NCBI GenBank assembly: GCA_038142005.1
Contig: JAYQJE010000004.1
Coordinates: 178,030 to 242,029 of the forward strand
Source of the DNA: SHAN690 sp023262195
Lineage (GTDB): Bacteria > Bacteroidota > Bacteroidia > Flavobacteriales_G > Salibacteraceae
Length of the DNA: 64,000 bases
Direction of reading: 5' to 3'
A model generated the notes under the pieces. The model searched no databases. It saw only the letters and a program-made list of their open reading frames with translations, and was not told where the DNA came from. A program made the translations under genes and the position numbers. This document shows, piece by piece, positions 9,429 to 19,579 of the stretch; the first letter of the stretch is position 1, and the number at the start of each line of letters is the position of its first letter.

Positions 9429-10553
9429 GTGTTCGAGGACTTAAGTGTGAAGGCTACCGAGTGGGAGTGGGAATTTCCAGGTGGTCAACCCTCTTCATCA
9501 ACGGATCAAAATCCTGAGGTGCGTTATGACAGTGCCGGAGTTTATCCGGTAATCCTCACGGTGAAAAATGTAAACGGAGACAGTACTCTCATTGAAGAAC
9601 AATATATCAATGTAGATTCATGTCTCCCACCCGACCCAAGGTTTGAAGTTGAAAGGGATAGTATATGTCGTGGATCATGCGTCCAGTTCTTTAATACCAG
9701 CCTAAGAGCAGACTCCATTTTCTGGATCTTCTGGTGGCATCCATATGTGGATAGCGCTGGCCTTGATACTCTAACCGTATTTTCAATCGACTCAGGACTT
9801 GTTGATACTTCAAATTTTGTAGTTCAAGAAGATTTCTATCCAATGTTTATCAAACCAGATAGCACGATTGACACGCTGTTCATGGAGCAAGACCCTATCT
9901 TCTGTTTTAATGATAGTGGTGTAGTTGGGGTACAGCTATTCGCGTTTAATGAACACGGAGTGGCTATTGAAAACTCCCAAGATGTAGCTGTGTTGAATAT
10001 TGGAGGTAAGTACCCGAAATTGAAGGTCGGTCAAGACTTGACCTTGCGTATTGATAATATTGATAGCCGATTCTATTTAGATGATACAGTGAAGTTTGAT
10101 GTTACGGGCACAGCCCCTTACTTCCGTTGGGTTCCTGAGGTAGGCTTATCTTGTTATGATTGTGAAGATCCAATCGTATATCCAAGTGAAACACGGAAGT
10201 ATTTCGTGACCAACTTTGATGATTATGGCTGTCAAGCATTCGACAGTATGTCCGTATATATTGAAAAAAGCTTTTATGCAGGAATCCCTAACATATTTAG
10301 TCCAAATGGAGATGGTAAGAACGATATCCTTTGGGTAAGAGGAAATGGTATTTCATCTGAAGGTTTCACCTTTAACGTTTGGAACCGATACGGTGAGCAG
10401 GTCTTCCAGTCTTTCTCTCAAAATGAAGGATGGGATGGAACCATAAATGGTGACCCAGCACCTCTGGGATCATACAATTACTACGTGAAACTGGTTTTCC
10501 TTAATGGCTCCACCAAAGAGCTGAAGGGTAACGTAACAATAGTGAGGTACTGA
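9429..10553 (+). CDS. PKD-repeat surface protein, C-terminal part with T9SS type B sorting domain
   Basis: A second frameshift at the T run 9341-9344 (one T short) puts the true reading frame back from about 9343: FQVIQVDSCPVPEPKFTV... runs straight into this piece. GTG at 9429 is therefore not a real start. The piece contains a fourth PKD fold (EWEWEFPGGQP...SAGVYPVILTVKN) and further Ig-like modules. The last ~90 residues are GIPNIFSPNGDGKNDILWV...VWNRYGEQVF...GWDGT...YYVKL, the gliding-motility-associated (CHU_C, type B) C-terminal sorting domain recognised by the type IX secretion system. The whole protein would be about 903 residues. The stop overlaps the ATG of the following PorP/SprF gene by one base. 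Confidence 0.85.
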   Translation: MFEDLSVKATEWEWEFPGGQPSSSTDQNPEVRYDSAGVYPVILTVKNVNGDSTLIEEQYINVDSCLPPDPRFEVERDSICRGSCVQFFNTSLRADSIFWIFWWHPYVDSAGLDTLTVFSIDSGLVDTSNFVVQEDFYPMFIKPDSTIDTLFMEQDPIFCFNDSGVVGVQLFAFNEHGVAIENSQDVAVLNIGGKYPKLKVGQDLTLRIDNIDSRFYLDDTVKFDVTGTAPYFRWVPEVGLSCYDCEDPIVYPSETRKYFVTNFDDYGCQAFDSMSVYIEKSFYAGIPNIFSPNGDGKNDILWVRGNGISSEGFTFNVWNRYGEQVFQSFSQNEGWDGTINGDPAPLGSYNYYVKLVFLNGSTKELKGNVTIVRY

Positions 10554-11641
10554 TGGAAAGAAAAATTATCATCTCGATATTCCTAGTCACGTGCTTAACT
10601 TTTGTTGGTTATGCACAAAATGGCGGTGGTATTCTAGATCCCGAACTCACGATGTATCAGTTTCAACCACACACATTAAATCCTGCTTTGTCTGGCAATG
10701 CCAACAGCAAGTGGCAAATGCATGGTAGCTGGAGGGAACAGTCTTACTCTATATCAAACCCCTTTCTAACTTGGAGAGGTTATTTCGATATAAATGCACC
10801 CATTAACGCATGGAATGGAAACATATGGGGATTTGGACTAAATGTTGAAAACGACCAACAAGGAGATTCACGAATTCGCAATACGCGTGTGAATGGAACC
10901 ATGTCTATAGGACAGTATCTTGATGCACGCCAACAGCATAGCATTAGCGTTGGATTCCAAGGAGGATATGGAACGCGAGCCATTGATTACGGTGAGATGT
11001 ACTGGGACAATCAATGGGTAGGTCAAGGTTTCAACAATTTGGCTCCTTCGGGTGAACCAGAGTTGGAAGATGCTCAAGGTTATTTTGATTTGTCTACTGG
11101 AGCTCAATATTCATATTACAGTGGTGATCTTATCGAACTCTATTCAGGAGTTGCGGTATTTCATGTAAACAGACCCGATGTTGGCCTATACACAGACACC
11201 AACAGCACCTTTCTTCAGCGAAAAACAAATGCTCACATAGAATTTGTTCATCGTATAAGAGACAATAGCATGTTTGCGTTGAGACCTTCCTTACTCTATT
11301 CGCGTCAGGCAAACAGAGCTTCACTGATCGCGGGATCGAGATTTCAATTCTTGTTTAACGAGGGTACTCGAACTACTGGAAGAAGAATCGAATCAAGCAT
11401 CAGCTTTGGTTTGTTTACGAGAGTTGCCAACCCACCATACGGTACAATGGTTGATTTACTCGGCACACTGAATATGGAATTTGCTGGATTCACTTTTGGT
11501 GCTGGATATGATATTCCTCTTGGAAACTTTCAAGCGCTCAATGGTTATGAAGGAGCCTATGAGTTCATGATTGGTTATCGAGCTGGGTATCGAAGAGGTT
11601 TATACAACAAATACAGCCGATCCAAAAAAGGTAAACTGTAA
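10553..11641 (+). CDS. PorP/SprF family T9SS-associated outer membrane protein
   Basis: 362 residues with signal peptide (MERKIIISIFLVTCLTFVGYAQ). The family hallmark follows: LTMYQFQPHTLNPALSGNANSKWQMHG..WREQ, then alternating amphipathic strands ending in GFTFGAGYDIPLGNF and a basic tail (KYSRSKKGKL). Members are predicted outer-membrane barrels that work with T9SS, typically encoded immediately next to a large type B-CTD protein whose surface display they support (as SprF does for SprB). That is the arrangement here: the start overlaps the stop of the PKD protein, implying translational coupling. Confidence 0.88.
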   Translation: MERKIIISIFLVTCLTFVGYAQNGGGILDPELTMYQFQPHTLNPALSGNANSKWQMHGSWREQSYSISNPFLTWRGYFDINAPINAWNGNIWGFGLNVENDQQGDSRIRNTRVNGTMSIGQYLDARQQHSISVGFQGGYGTRAIDYGEMYWDNQWVGQGFNNLAPSGEPELEDAQGYFDLSTGAQYSYYSGDLIELYSGVAVFHVNRPDVGLYTDTNSTFLQRKTNAHIEFVHRIRDNSMFALRPSLLYSRQANRASLIAGSRFQFLFNEGTRTTGRRIESSISFGLFTRVANPPYGTMVDLLGTLNMEFAGFTFGAGYDIPLGNFQALNGYEGAYEFMIGYRAGYRRGLYNKYSRSKKGKL

Positions 11642-11670
11642 CATTCAAGTACAATTCACATCTTAGAGGT

Positions 11671-12414
11671 ATGAAATGGAGCCTCCTCCTCATTGTCATA
11701 CTTTCTTGTTTATGGTCTACGACCGATGCCCAACAAGTTACTATCTATGGCCAAGTGTATCATAGATCCGACCCTAACTTCAAGCTCCTAGTTGTGAATA
11801 AACGCACCGGATTAGGCGACTTTGGCAGACCCGATGGCTCATTTATTATAAACACCAACAAACAGGATACGCTTCTGGTAGGTTCGCTGGGTTATAAGAC
11901 AGAAGCCATCACTGTGGCTGATAGTGCTGAGAAATCAGAATACTATGTGAAAGTGTATTTAGAGCGCCTCACGTTTACTCTACCAAGCGTTACTGTTATG
12001 CCACAACGGGAGTTGGATTCCATTCAAAAGGATATTCAGGGATTGGGGTACAATCAAAGAGATTATATGCTCAGTGGCATCGACCCGTTTCAGAGCCCGC
12101 TCACTTTTTTATATCAACAGGTAAGCCGAAAAGAGCGAATGAAACGCAATGCTTACCAAGTAATTAATGAAGACCGCAGAAGAAACCTATTGAAAGAGCT
12201 ATTTGCCAAATACGTGAGTTACGATATTATCGACTTAGATAAAAGTGAATTTGAAGACTTTATTGATTTTATGAATGTGAGCGAAGCTCAAATGAAAGCT
12301 ATGAGTCAGTATGAGTTTGTAATGTTCACCAAGAATAGATATGCAGCGTTTCGAAACACCCTCCCCGACTCCGTCAAGATATTGATGTACACGACTGACC
12401 TTTTCAACATATAA
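11671..12414 (+). CDS. Secreted carboxypeptidase-regulatory-like domain protein
   Basis: 247 residues with a signal peptide (MKWSLLLIVILSCLWSTTDAQ). A CarboxypepD_reg-like beta-sandwich covers about residues 22-115: VTIYGQVYHRSDPNFKLLVVNKRTG..G.PDGSFIINTNKQDTLLVGSLGYKT. The rest is helical and charged with no recognised motif. Such periplasmic or outer-membrane-associated modules are common in Bacteroidota and resemble the N-terminal domain of TonB-dependent receptors, but no barrel follows here. It lies 29 bp downstream of the PorP/SprF gene on the same strand, so it may share its transcript. Function unknown. Confidence 0.7.
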   Translation: MKWSLLLIVILSCLWSTTDAQQVTIYGQVYHRSDPNFKLLVVNKRTGLGDFGRPDGSFIINTNKQDTLLVGSLGYKTEAITVADSAEKSEYYVKVYLERLTFTLPSVTVMPQRELDSIQKDIQGLGYNQRDYMLSGIDPFQSPLTFLYQQVSRKERMKRNAYQVINEDRRRNLLKELFAKYVSYDIIDLDKSEFEDFIDFMNVSEAQMKAMSQYEFVMFTKNRYAAFRNTLPDSVKILMYTTDLFNI

Positions 12415-12486
12415 GCGAGGATAGACCGTCTAGTTTTGCTTAAATACATGTCTAATCCTTTATGACATTCGCTGAAAACAAACGAA

Positions 12487-13016
12487 ATGAGATATTTAGC
12501 TGTACTCGTTATTTCAGTACTATCATTCCATGGATTAGGACAGCATAGTGTTGTGCTTAAGACCGGTGAAAAAATTCAGGGTGTTGTGATGGAGCTTGCC
12601 GATGATGAGCTAACCGTGTACGTAAATCGAGTGGCAAAAACCATTCATTTGCGAGATGTCAGCTCAATTTTCTTTGATGAATACGTTCCATACGATGGAA
12701 GTCTAAAAGACGAAACTCCAATAAAATCAATCAAAAGTCTTGATGGAGATTACATGGTGAAATACCAGATAAAAGATCGAACTATGACCCAAGCACCGAA
12801 ACTTAGTAATGCCACACAGAAAAAGGAACTGTTGTAGTTGAGGTTATTGTGAATCGAGCAGGCACTGTTTTAAAATCAAAATCTGGTGTAACTGGCAGCA
12901 CCACGAGCGATGAATACCTTCTAACCAAAGCCGAGTATGCCTGCAAGGGGATTCAATTTGATGAGCACATGACCGGACCTCTGGAAACAAAAGGTCTCAT
13001 ATTTATCGAATACTAA
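12487..13016 (+). CDS. Small secreted protein with TonB C-terminal-like domain (frameshifted)
   Basis: The open piece 12487-12837 gives 116 residues: signal peptide MRYLAVLVISVLSFHGLGQ, then a small domain (VVLKTGEKIQGVVMELADDELTVYVN) resembling an SH3-like 'response' fold. The frame breaks at the A run 12820-12824. With one A more, the reading continues as KKGTVVVEVIVNRAGTVLKSKSG..GSTTSDEYLLTKAEYAC and stops at 13014-13016. That segment is the classic TonB C-terminal fold (VVVEVIVNRAG), though the protein has no N-terminal TonB membrane anchor or Pro-rich linker. It is about 176 residues complete. It might act at the periplasmic face of an energised transporter, but this is inference. Confidence 0.65.
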
Positions 13017-13066
13017 ATTTCACTTTAGCATTTCCGTTTTTTGGCCGTGAATAGTTTTATTTACGT

Positions 13067-15865
13067 GTGCAAACGCGTTTCTCTTTAATTCTATCCATAT
13101 CGTTATTGGTATGGACTAACACAGTCGCCCAATCGTTCTCAGATTATGTGAATCCCTTTGTTGGAACCGACTTCAATGGTCACACCTTCCCTGGCGCTAC
13201 AGTTCCCTTTGGAATGGTGCAATTATCTCCAGACACGAGAATAGACGGTAGTTGGGAAGGTTGCAGCGGATATCATTATAGCGACAATAAAATCTTTGGC
13301 TTCTCTCATACTCATCTAAGCGGTACAGGGGTAAGTGACTATGGGGACATACTGATCATGCCTCAGCTGGGACGAGGATCCTTTGAGAATAGTGTATATG
13401 CTACCTCCTTTTCTCATGATAATGAATGGGCGCGTCCAGGATATTACAGTGTGAGGTTAGAAAACAATATCGTTGCTGAGCTCACAGCATCGCAGCGAGT
13501 GGGGATTCACAAATACACATTTCCAGCTAAGTCATATTCCGTGGTTATCGATTTACAGCATCGAGACAAGCTACTGAATGGAGGTTTTGAGCTTATTAAT
13601 GATAGCACATTAAAAATAAGTCGGGTGAGCAGCGCGTGGGCGCAAAATCAGCATTGCTACGCATATCTTGAGAGCTCACTGCCGTTTAAGATTGAATTCA
13701 ATTCCGATTCTACCAAGGCTCTGCTGCGATACAATGCTGAGTCCGAGGTGCTATTGCTCAAGGTGGGAGTATCATTTACTTCCACCCTGGGAGCTCAAAG
13801 AAACCTAAAGAATGAAGTAACCCATTGGGACTTTGAGAAAGTCCGAGACGAGGCCAAAATGACCTGGGATTTAGAACTAGGTAAAATTGAAGTTGAGGAT
13901 AACGAAGAGAAGCTGAAAACCTTTTATACTGCGCTCTATCATACGATGATTCACCCAAATATTGCCACCGATGTAAATGGCATGTATCGTGGGATGGATA
14001 ATAAAATTCACAAGGCTGAGGGCTTTAACTATTATACAGTATTCTCGCTATGGGATACCTTCCGCGCTACGCACCCACTTTATACAATTATTGATCGAAA
14101 GCGAACACGTGACTTCCTTCACACCTTCGTTAAAATGTATGAACAGAGCGGCAGACTGCCCGTTTGGGAGCTTTGCAGTAATGAAACAAACTGCATGATC
14201 GGATATCACAGTGTATCTGTGATTGCAGACGCCCTGTCAAAAGGCATCGATGATTTTGACATTGAAATCGCATTCGAGGCAATGAAGCGGAGCGCTACGG
14301 TGGATATGTTTGGAATGAACGCATTTATGAATAATGGCTTTTTGTTTATTGAAGATGAACACGAAAGTGTCTCCAAAACGTTAGAGTATGCTTATGACGA
14401 TTGGTGTATTGCCCAAGTGGCTCATTACCTCAATAAGCCCGATGATTATCGCAACTTCACACTCAGTTCAAATGCGTGGAAGAATCTCCTCGATCCTGAC
14501 ACCAAACTGATGAGACCCAGAAGAAATAGCGGTTGGCTTGAGCCCTTTGATCCAAAAGAAGTAAACAATCATTTTACAGAAGCCAACGCATGGCAGTACT
14601 CATTTTTCGTTCCGCACGATGTTGACGGCTTAATCAGTGCGATGGGTGGTAGCAAAAACTTTGAAAATCAAATGGATCAATTATTTGCCGAATCATCCAA
14701 AACCAGCGGAAGAAATCAGGTGGATATAACCGGTTTAATCGGTCAATATGCGCACGGTAATGAGCCAAGCCACCATATTGCTTATCTATACAATCATGTA
14801 GGTAAACCAGCTAAAACAAAAAAGATTGTACATGCCATCTTGGAGGATTTCTACACCAGCGAACCCGATGGCCTAATTGGGAATGAAGACTGTGGTCAAA
14901 TGAGTGCTTGGTACGTCATGTCTGCTTTGGGTATCTATTCCATTTGCCCAGGAAACCCCACCTACAGTCTTGTTGAGCCTTATTTGGCTAATTACACGGT
15001 CAATCTCGAAAATGGAAAAACATTCTCCCATGATAAAATCATTTCGCAGCTCAAGACATCAAACTTTGTATCACATCAAGAGCTAACTGGCTTAGGCAAT
15101 GACAAATGGTCTTTGAATCCACCACCAGTTGCGTACGTTAAATCTCCTGTAATATATGCCTCTAATATCACCTTTGACGATAGCCTTGTCATAGATATTT
15201 CTGTTGAAGATGGTGCGCAACTGGCGTATCAAATATTAGATAAAGAAAAGGGTGATGTATACTTACCAGAACAGACTACTACACTCTTTACGATTTATGA
15301 AAACACATCGATAAGAACCTACGCTAAAAAAGTGGTGGATGGTGCCCTAACCTACAGCCGCCCGATATATACAAGCTTCTATCGCGCTCCGCACCCAGAA
15401 TGGGAAATTGAGATCACATCGAAGTACAATCCACAATACAGTGCTGGTGGTCCAAGAGCTTTAATTGATGGAGTGAATGGCGTTGAAAACTGGCGCAAAG
15501 GATATTGGCAAGGCTATCAAGGTCAAAATTTTGAGGCCACCATCGATATGGGTGCAGTTCAAACCATAAAGGATTTAAAAGCTCATTTTTTGCAAGACAC
15601 ACGCTCATGGATTCTATTTCCAAAGAGCGTATCATTTTCTGGGTCTCAAGATGGCCAAAACTTCACACTCATAAAAGTCATTGAGAATCCTGTAGCGGCA
15701 GACGATTACACCGCTCAAGTGCAAAGCTTAAAGGTTACCCTAGAAAATCCACAGTCCTACCGCTTTATAAAAATTGAAGCTTTGAACTTCGGTAAATTAC
15801 CCGAATGGCATTTGGGCGAAGGCAATGATGCATTCATATTCATCGATGAAATAATCATTAATTAG
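13067..15865 (+). CDS. GH92 family glycosidase (alpha-mannosidase-like), secreted
   Basis: 932 residues from a GTG start, with signal peptide (ILSISLLVWTNTVAQ). The two-domain GH92 body is clear: YVNPFVGTDFNGHTFPGATVPFGMVQLSPDT (about 28-58), CSGYHYSDNKIFGFSHTHLSGTG, SLWDTFRATHPL, and the signature NEDCGQMSAWYVMSALGIYS (from about residue 606). GH92 enzymes are Ca-dependent inverting exo-alpha-mannosidases acting on N-glycans and other mannans; linkage specificity cannot be read here. After residue ~690 there is a chitobiase C-terminal-like Ig module, then a discoidin (F5/8 type C) domain (GAVQTIKDLKAHFLQD...RFIKIEA) likely binding carbohydrate. No polysaccharide-utilisation susCD pair is adjacent. 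Confidence 0.92.
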   Translation: MQTRFSLILSISLLVWTNTVAQSFSDYVNPFVGTDFNGHTFPGATVPFGMVQLSPDTRIDGSWEGCSGYHYSDNKIFGFSHTHLSGTGVSDYGDILIMPQLGRGSFENSVYATSFSHDNEWARPGYYSVRLENNIVAELTASQRVGIHKYTFPAKSYSVVIDLQHRDKLLNGGFELINDSTLKISRVSSAWAQNQHCYAYLESSLPFKIEFNSDSTKALLRYNAESEVLLLKVGVSFTSTLGAQRNLKNEVTHWDFEKVRDEAKMTWDLELGKIEVEDNEEKLKTFYTALYHTMIHPNIATDVNGMYRGMDNKIHKAEGFNYYTVFSLWDTFRATHPLYTIIDRKRTRDFLHTFVKMYEQSGRLPVWELCSNETNCMIGYHSVSVIADALSKGIDDFDIEIAFEAMKRSATVDMFGMNAFMNNGFLFIEDEHESVSKTLEYAYDDWCIAQVAHYLNKPDDYRNFTLSSNAWKNLLDPDTKLMRPRRNSGWLEPFDPKEVNNHFTEANAWQYSFFVPHDVDGLISAMGGSKNFENQMDQLFAESSKTSGRNQVDITGLIGQYAHGNEPSHHIAYLYNHVGKPAKTKKIVHAILEDFYTSEPDGLIGNEDCGQMSAWYVMSALGIYSICPGNPTYSLVEPYLANYTVNLENGKTFSHDKIISQLKTSNFVSHQELTGLGNDKWSLNPPPVAYVKSPVIYASNITFDDSLVIDISVEDGAQLAYQILDKEKGDVYLPEQTTTLFTIYENTSIRTYAKKVVDGALTYSRPIYTSFYRAPHPEWEIEITSKYNPQYSAGGPRALIDGVNGVENWRKGYWQGYQGQNFEATIDMGAVQTIKDLKAHFLQDTRSWILFPKSVSFSGSQDGQNFTLIKVIENPVAADDYTAQVQSLKVTLENPQSYRFIKIEALNFGKLPEWHLGEGNDAFIFIDEIIIN

Positions 15866-15964
15866 TGCGTACCACTAAACCGACTGTATAGCCATTCAAA
15901 TAGATTTTAACTCTTTGTAAATATCCACTCGAACAATCTGCGGGTATGTAGGTAATATTGTTCT

Positions 15965-16642
15965 GTGATATCACTTAAAGGCATAAACAAGTATTACCAA
16001 ACAGGGTCGCATAAACTTCATGTACTTAAAGACATTGACTTAGATATTGGTGCCGGAGAATTGGTGTCTATTATGGGCTCATCGGGTTCGGGAAAGTCCA
16101 CCCTCTTGAATATTCTTGGGATTCTTGATGAATATGATAGCGGTAGCTATCATTTGGACAATACACTCATTAAAGACTTGAGCGAAAAGCAAGCCGCACA
16201 CTACCGCAATGATTTCATTGGTTTTATCTTCCAATCATTTCACCTACTTGGATATAAAAATGCCATGGAAAATGTGGCGCTCCCACTTTACTACCGTGGA
16301 GTATCACGTGCAAAACGAAACAAAATTGCGGTCGAGTACCTGAAAAAAGTTGGGCTTGCCGACTGGGCGGGACACAAACCCAATGAATTGAGTGGAGGTC
16401 AACAGCAACGGGTGTCCATAGCCCGAGCCCTAATATCACAACCCAAACTAATCTTGGCGGATGAGCCGACAGGTGCCTTAGATTCACAGACGTCTTACAA
16501 TGTTATGCAGCTTTTCAGGGAGGTTAACAAGCTTGGCATTACGGTCATCATCGTCACGCATGAGCAGGATATTGCTGAGATGACCGACCGAAGAATTCTC
16601 CTTCGCGATGGCAAAATTGAAGAAAACCTAGCCAATGTTTGA
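15965..16642 (+). CDS. ABC transporter ATP-binding protein, MacB/LolD type
   Basis: 225 residues from GTG. It has Walker A GSSGSGKST (38-46), the ABC signature LSGGQQQR (142-149), Walker B LILADE (162-167) and the switch histidine in IIVTHEQD. The Ser-Gly-rich Walker A and the overall length match the cytoplasmic ATPases of MacAB/LolCDE-type mechanotransmission transporters. The last codons overlap the next gene (permease at 16635), indicating coupled translation. With two permeases and an adaptor downstream it forms an export or envelope-maintenance system whose substrate cannot be deduced. Confidence 0.92.
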   Translation: MISLKGINKYYQTGSHKLHVLKDIDLDIGAGELVSIMGSSGSGKSTLLNILGILDEYDSGSYHLDNTLIKDLSEKQAAHYRNDFIGFIFQSFHLLGYKNAMENVALPLYYRGVSRAKRNKIAVEYLKKVGLADWAGHKPNELSGGQQQRVSIARALISQPKLILADEPTGALDSQTSYNVMQLFREVNKLGITVIIVTHEQDIAEMTDRRILLRDGKIEENLANV

Positions 16643-17862
16643 TTTAGACAAATGGCAAGAAATATTTAGTACGATCAGTGCAAATAAGCTGCGTACGTTT
16701 CTCACTGGCTTCAGTGTTGCGTGGGGTATTTTCATGCTTATCTTACTACTTGGGGCAGGTCAAGGATTACAGCATGGCACAGAAAACCAGTTTAAAGGAG
16801 ATGCCTTGAATTCACTTTGGATTATGCCAGGTAAAACCTCAAAGCCATATAATGGCCTGCAACCCAATAGAAACATTAGGCTTGAAAACTCTGATTTCGA
16901 ATTGATAAAGCAAACGGACGGGGTCGTGAACCCTAGTGCACGCAAATACCTTAACAGCTCACGAATCATCAGCTACGGAAATAAGACAGGCGATTTTGGA
17001 ATTTTAGGCTGCTTGCCTGGTGAAAAAGAGGCAGAACAGATCAAAGTTTTGGATGGTAGGTTTGTAAATGAAGCTGATATTGAAGAATATAGGAAAGTAG
17101 CGTGCCTCGGTTTGGATATGAAAATCGAGTTATTTGGTGATGCTAATCCAATAGGTGAATACATCAATGTGAACGGTATTCCATTTAAGGTTATCGGCTA
17201 TTACATGGATGAAGGTGGTGATAGAGATGTAAGACGCGCGTGGATTCCGTTAAGCACTCATCAACGCGTATTTGGAGACCCAAACCGAGTTGATCGTGTG
17301 GTAATGACTACAGGAGAAGCCAGCGTGGATGAAGTCAACGAAATGATAGTCGAAATGCGAAAATCGTTGGCGGCAAAGCTCAATTTCGATCCAACCGATG
17401 AGAAGGCTCTGAATATTCGAAATCGGGCTCAGTTTTATCAACGCTTTGCCGATCTATTTAGTGGAATCAGGGTATTTATTTGGATCATTGGTTTCGGAAC
17501 AATACTGGCTGGCATTGTTGGAGTAAGCAATATAATGATGATTGTAGTGAAGGAACGAACCAAAGAAATTGGAATAAGAAAAGCCATCGGTGCGAGCTCT
17601 ACGAGCATCATTAGTCTAATCATGCAAGAATCAATATTCATCACTACAGTTGCCGGTTATATTGGACTCACAGCCGGGGTTGGTGTATTAGAACTGGTCG
17701 GCAATTTTATTACAGAAAGCGAATATTTTTCAAATCCCGAAATTGATATTAAAGTAGCCATTGGTGCTACCTTATTGCTCATTACAACAGGAAGTTTAGC
17801 AGGGCTCATACCTGCTTTGAGAGCCGCAAGTATTCAACCCGTAAATGCCTTAAGAAGACTAA
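16635..17862 (+). CDS. MacB-like ABC transporter permease 1
   Basis: About 409 residues. N-terminal cytoplasmic helix and first TM (KLRTFLTGFSVAWGIFMLILLLGAG), a periplasmic MacB_PCD domain (about 45-270), then three TM segments of the FtsX domain (FIWIIGFGTILAGIVGVSNIMMIVVKERTKEIGIRKAIGAS and onward) ending near PALRAASIQPVNALR. The raw frame runs on to 18101, but from about 17862 it is reading permease 2 out of its own start. With one base added near 17855, a GAC-TAA stop falls at 17857-17862, two bases before the ATG of the second permease. I therefore end the gene at 17862. The fused 488-residue product is an artefact. Confidence 0.85.
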
Positions 17863-17863
17863 T

Positions 17864-19122
17864 ATGTTTGATACCGATCGATGGCAAGAAATCTATTATG
17901 TGCTTAGTAAAAACAAACTACGCACCATTCTTACGGCATTTGGTGTTTTTTTGGGGAATGTTTATGCTGGTGGTATTGATGGGCTCAGGAAACGGATTAC
18001 GCACCGGTGTGCTGGGTAGTTTCGGAAGTTTTGCCACAAACAGCTTTTTCATGTGGGCTAGCAGCACAAGCATGCCCTACAAAGGGTTTTCAAAAAGGTA
18101 GAAGATTGAATTTTACCAACGCAGACACCGAGTTATTGAAGCGCAAACTAGAATCAGCTAGCGTAATCGCTCCAAAGTCTCAATTGGGCGGTTACCGATC
18201 ATCCAATTACGTGACAAGGGGTAAAAACTCAGGGAGCACGTTTGGTGTGTCAGGAGATGTTCCTGAGATCATCAAAATTTCCCCAAAGAAAATTGTGGAA
18301 GGAAGGTGGATAAACGATGCAGACCTTGAGGAGAAGCGTAAGGTAGCAGTGATTGGTGCGCGCGTCTATGAGGTACTTTTTCCTGATGGAGAAAATGCCA
18401 TAGGCGAATACATAAATATCAGCGGCATCTACTTTATGGTCATTGGCATACATGATTTAGAATTTAGTTCTGGACACAACGATCGAGACCTTGAGAGCAT
18501 TGTTACACCACTCACTACTTTTCAGCAGGCGTTTAACTATGGTGACCGCGTTGGGTGGTTTTCAATCATGGCCAAACCAGAGTACTCAGCCAGTGATGTA
18601 GAACAAGAAGCCCGTGCGATTCTAAAACAGCGCATGAACGTTCATCCTGATGACCCAAGAGCCATTGGCGGATGGAATGCCGATAAGGAATTCAAGAAGA
18701 TTTCTGGACTTTTCACCGCAATAAACATCCTTGTTTGGATTGTTGGCATTGGAACTCTTCTTGCCGGCATCATTGGCGTGAGCAACATCATGTTGGTGGT
18801 TGTAAAGGAGCGTACACAAGAAATTGGCATTAGAAAAGCCATTGGGGCCACACCTTTCACCATTGTATCTCAAATCATGCTCGAGGCATTGGTTTTGACG
18901 TCCATAGCGGGCTATCTTGGTCTCTCGGCTGGTGTCTGGATATTGGATGTGGTCAACACAACCATTGGCGCGGGTGGAGGCATGTTTCGAAATCCTGAAA
19001 TCAATCTTTATACGGCACTAATTTTTCTGTTGATCATTATAGCTGCAGGAGGACTAGCCGGTATCATTCCTGCACAAAAAGCAGCAAGAGTCAACCCCAT
19101 AATAGCATTAAGAAGCGAATAG
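17864..19122 (+). CDS. MacB-like ABC transporter permease 2 (frameshifted near its start)
   Basis: Begins with the ATG at 17864 (MFDTDRWQEIYYVLSKNKLR), parallel to permease 1 (MFDLDKWQEIFSTISANKLR). Two over-called T runs (17946-17952 and 18087-18090) shift the frame. Corrected, the first TM reads TAFGVFWGMFMLVVLMGSGNG and continues through MPYKGFQKGRRLNFT into the long open piece 18007-19122. MacB_PCD periplasmic domain, then FtsX TM helices with the conserved VVKERTQEIGIRKAIGATP loop; the C-terminus is ALRSE. It is clearly a paralogue of permease 1, so the transporter may use a heterodimeric permease with one ATPase. Confidence 0.85.
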
Positions 19123-19123
19123 C

Positions 19124-19579
19124 ATGAAAAAAGCAATCAAAATCACCTTACTCATAAGCCTTTTGGCTGTATTTGTTTATACACTGTGGTTTCTATACCA
19201 AAAGGATCAAAAACCACCTCAAATATTCGAAACCACACAGGCTGAAACGCGAGAAATAGTTAAGAAAAGCGTAGCTACAGGATCTGTAATTCCTAGGAAT
19301 GAAATTTATGTAAAGCCTCAAGTATCAGGCATTATAGAAGATATTTTAGTGCAACCTGGAGATATTATAAAAGCTGGCGATCTCATTGCTCGGGTAAAAA
19401 TCATTCCCAATATGGTTTCTCTCAACAATGCCGAAAACCGAGTCAACAGGGCCAAAATATCGTTGCAAAATACTAATACAGATTATGATCGAAATAGAAA
19501 GTTGCTTGATGCACAGGTAATTTCTCGGCTGAATTCCAACCTTTTGAGCTGGCCCGGAAACAAGCAATGGAGGAGCTGA
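19124..19579 (+). CDS. MacA-like periplasmic adaptor, N-terminal part (frameshifted)
   Basis: This piece starts one base after the permease 2 stop. It has an N-terminal signal-anchor (ITLLISLLAVFVYTLWFLY, residues 7-25), then the HlyD/MacA pattern: SVATGSVIPRNEIYVKPQVSGIIEDILVQPGDIIKAGDLIARV, a biotinyl-lipoyl half-motif, followed by a helical hairpin (NRVNRAKISLQNTNTDYDRNRKLLDAQVIS). The frame breaks at GG 19527-19528. With one extra G it reads SRAEFQPFELARKQAMEEL and joins the next entry. Confidence 0.85.
   Translation: MKKAIKITLLISLLAVFVYTLWFLYQKDQKPPQIFETTQAETREIVKKSVATGSVIPRNEIYVKPQVSGIIEDILVQPGDIIKAGDLIARVKIIPNMVSLNNAENRVNRAKISLQNTNTDYDRNRKLLDAQVISRLNSNLLSWPGNKQWRS

Noticed and set aside
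16635..18101. A single 488-residue fused permease
   Set aside because: The last ~80 residues are the start of permease 2 read in the wrong frame; the ATG at 17864 and the parallel N-terminus show two genes.
18622..18873. Overlapping minus-strand frames of 73-83 codons opposite permease 2
   Set aside because: They are antisense shadows of a strongly conserved gene, with no domain, signal peptide or operon context.
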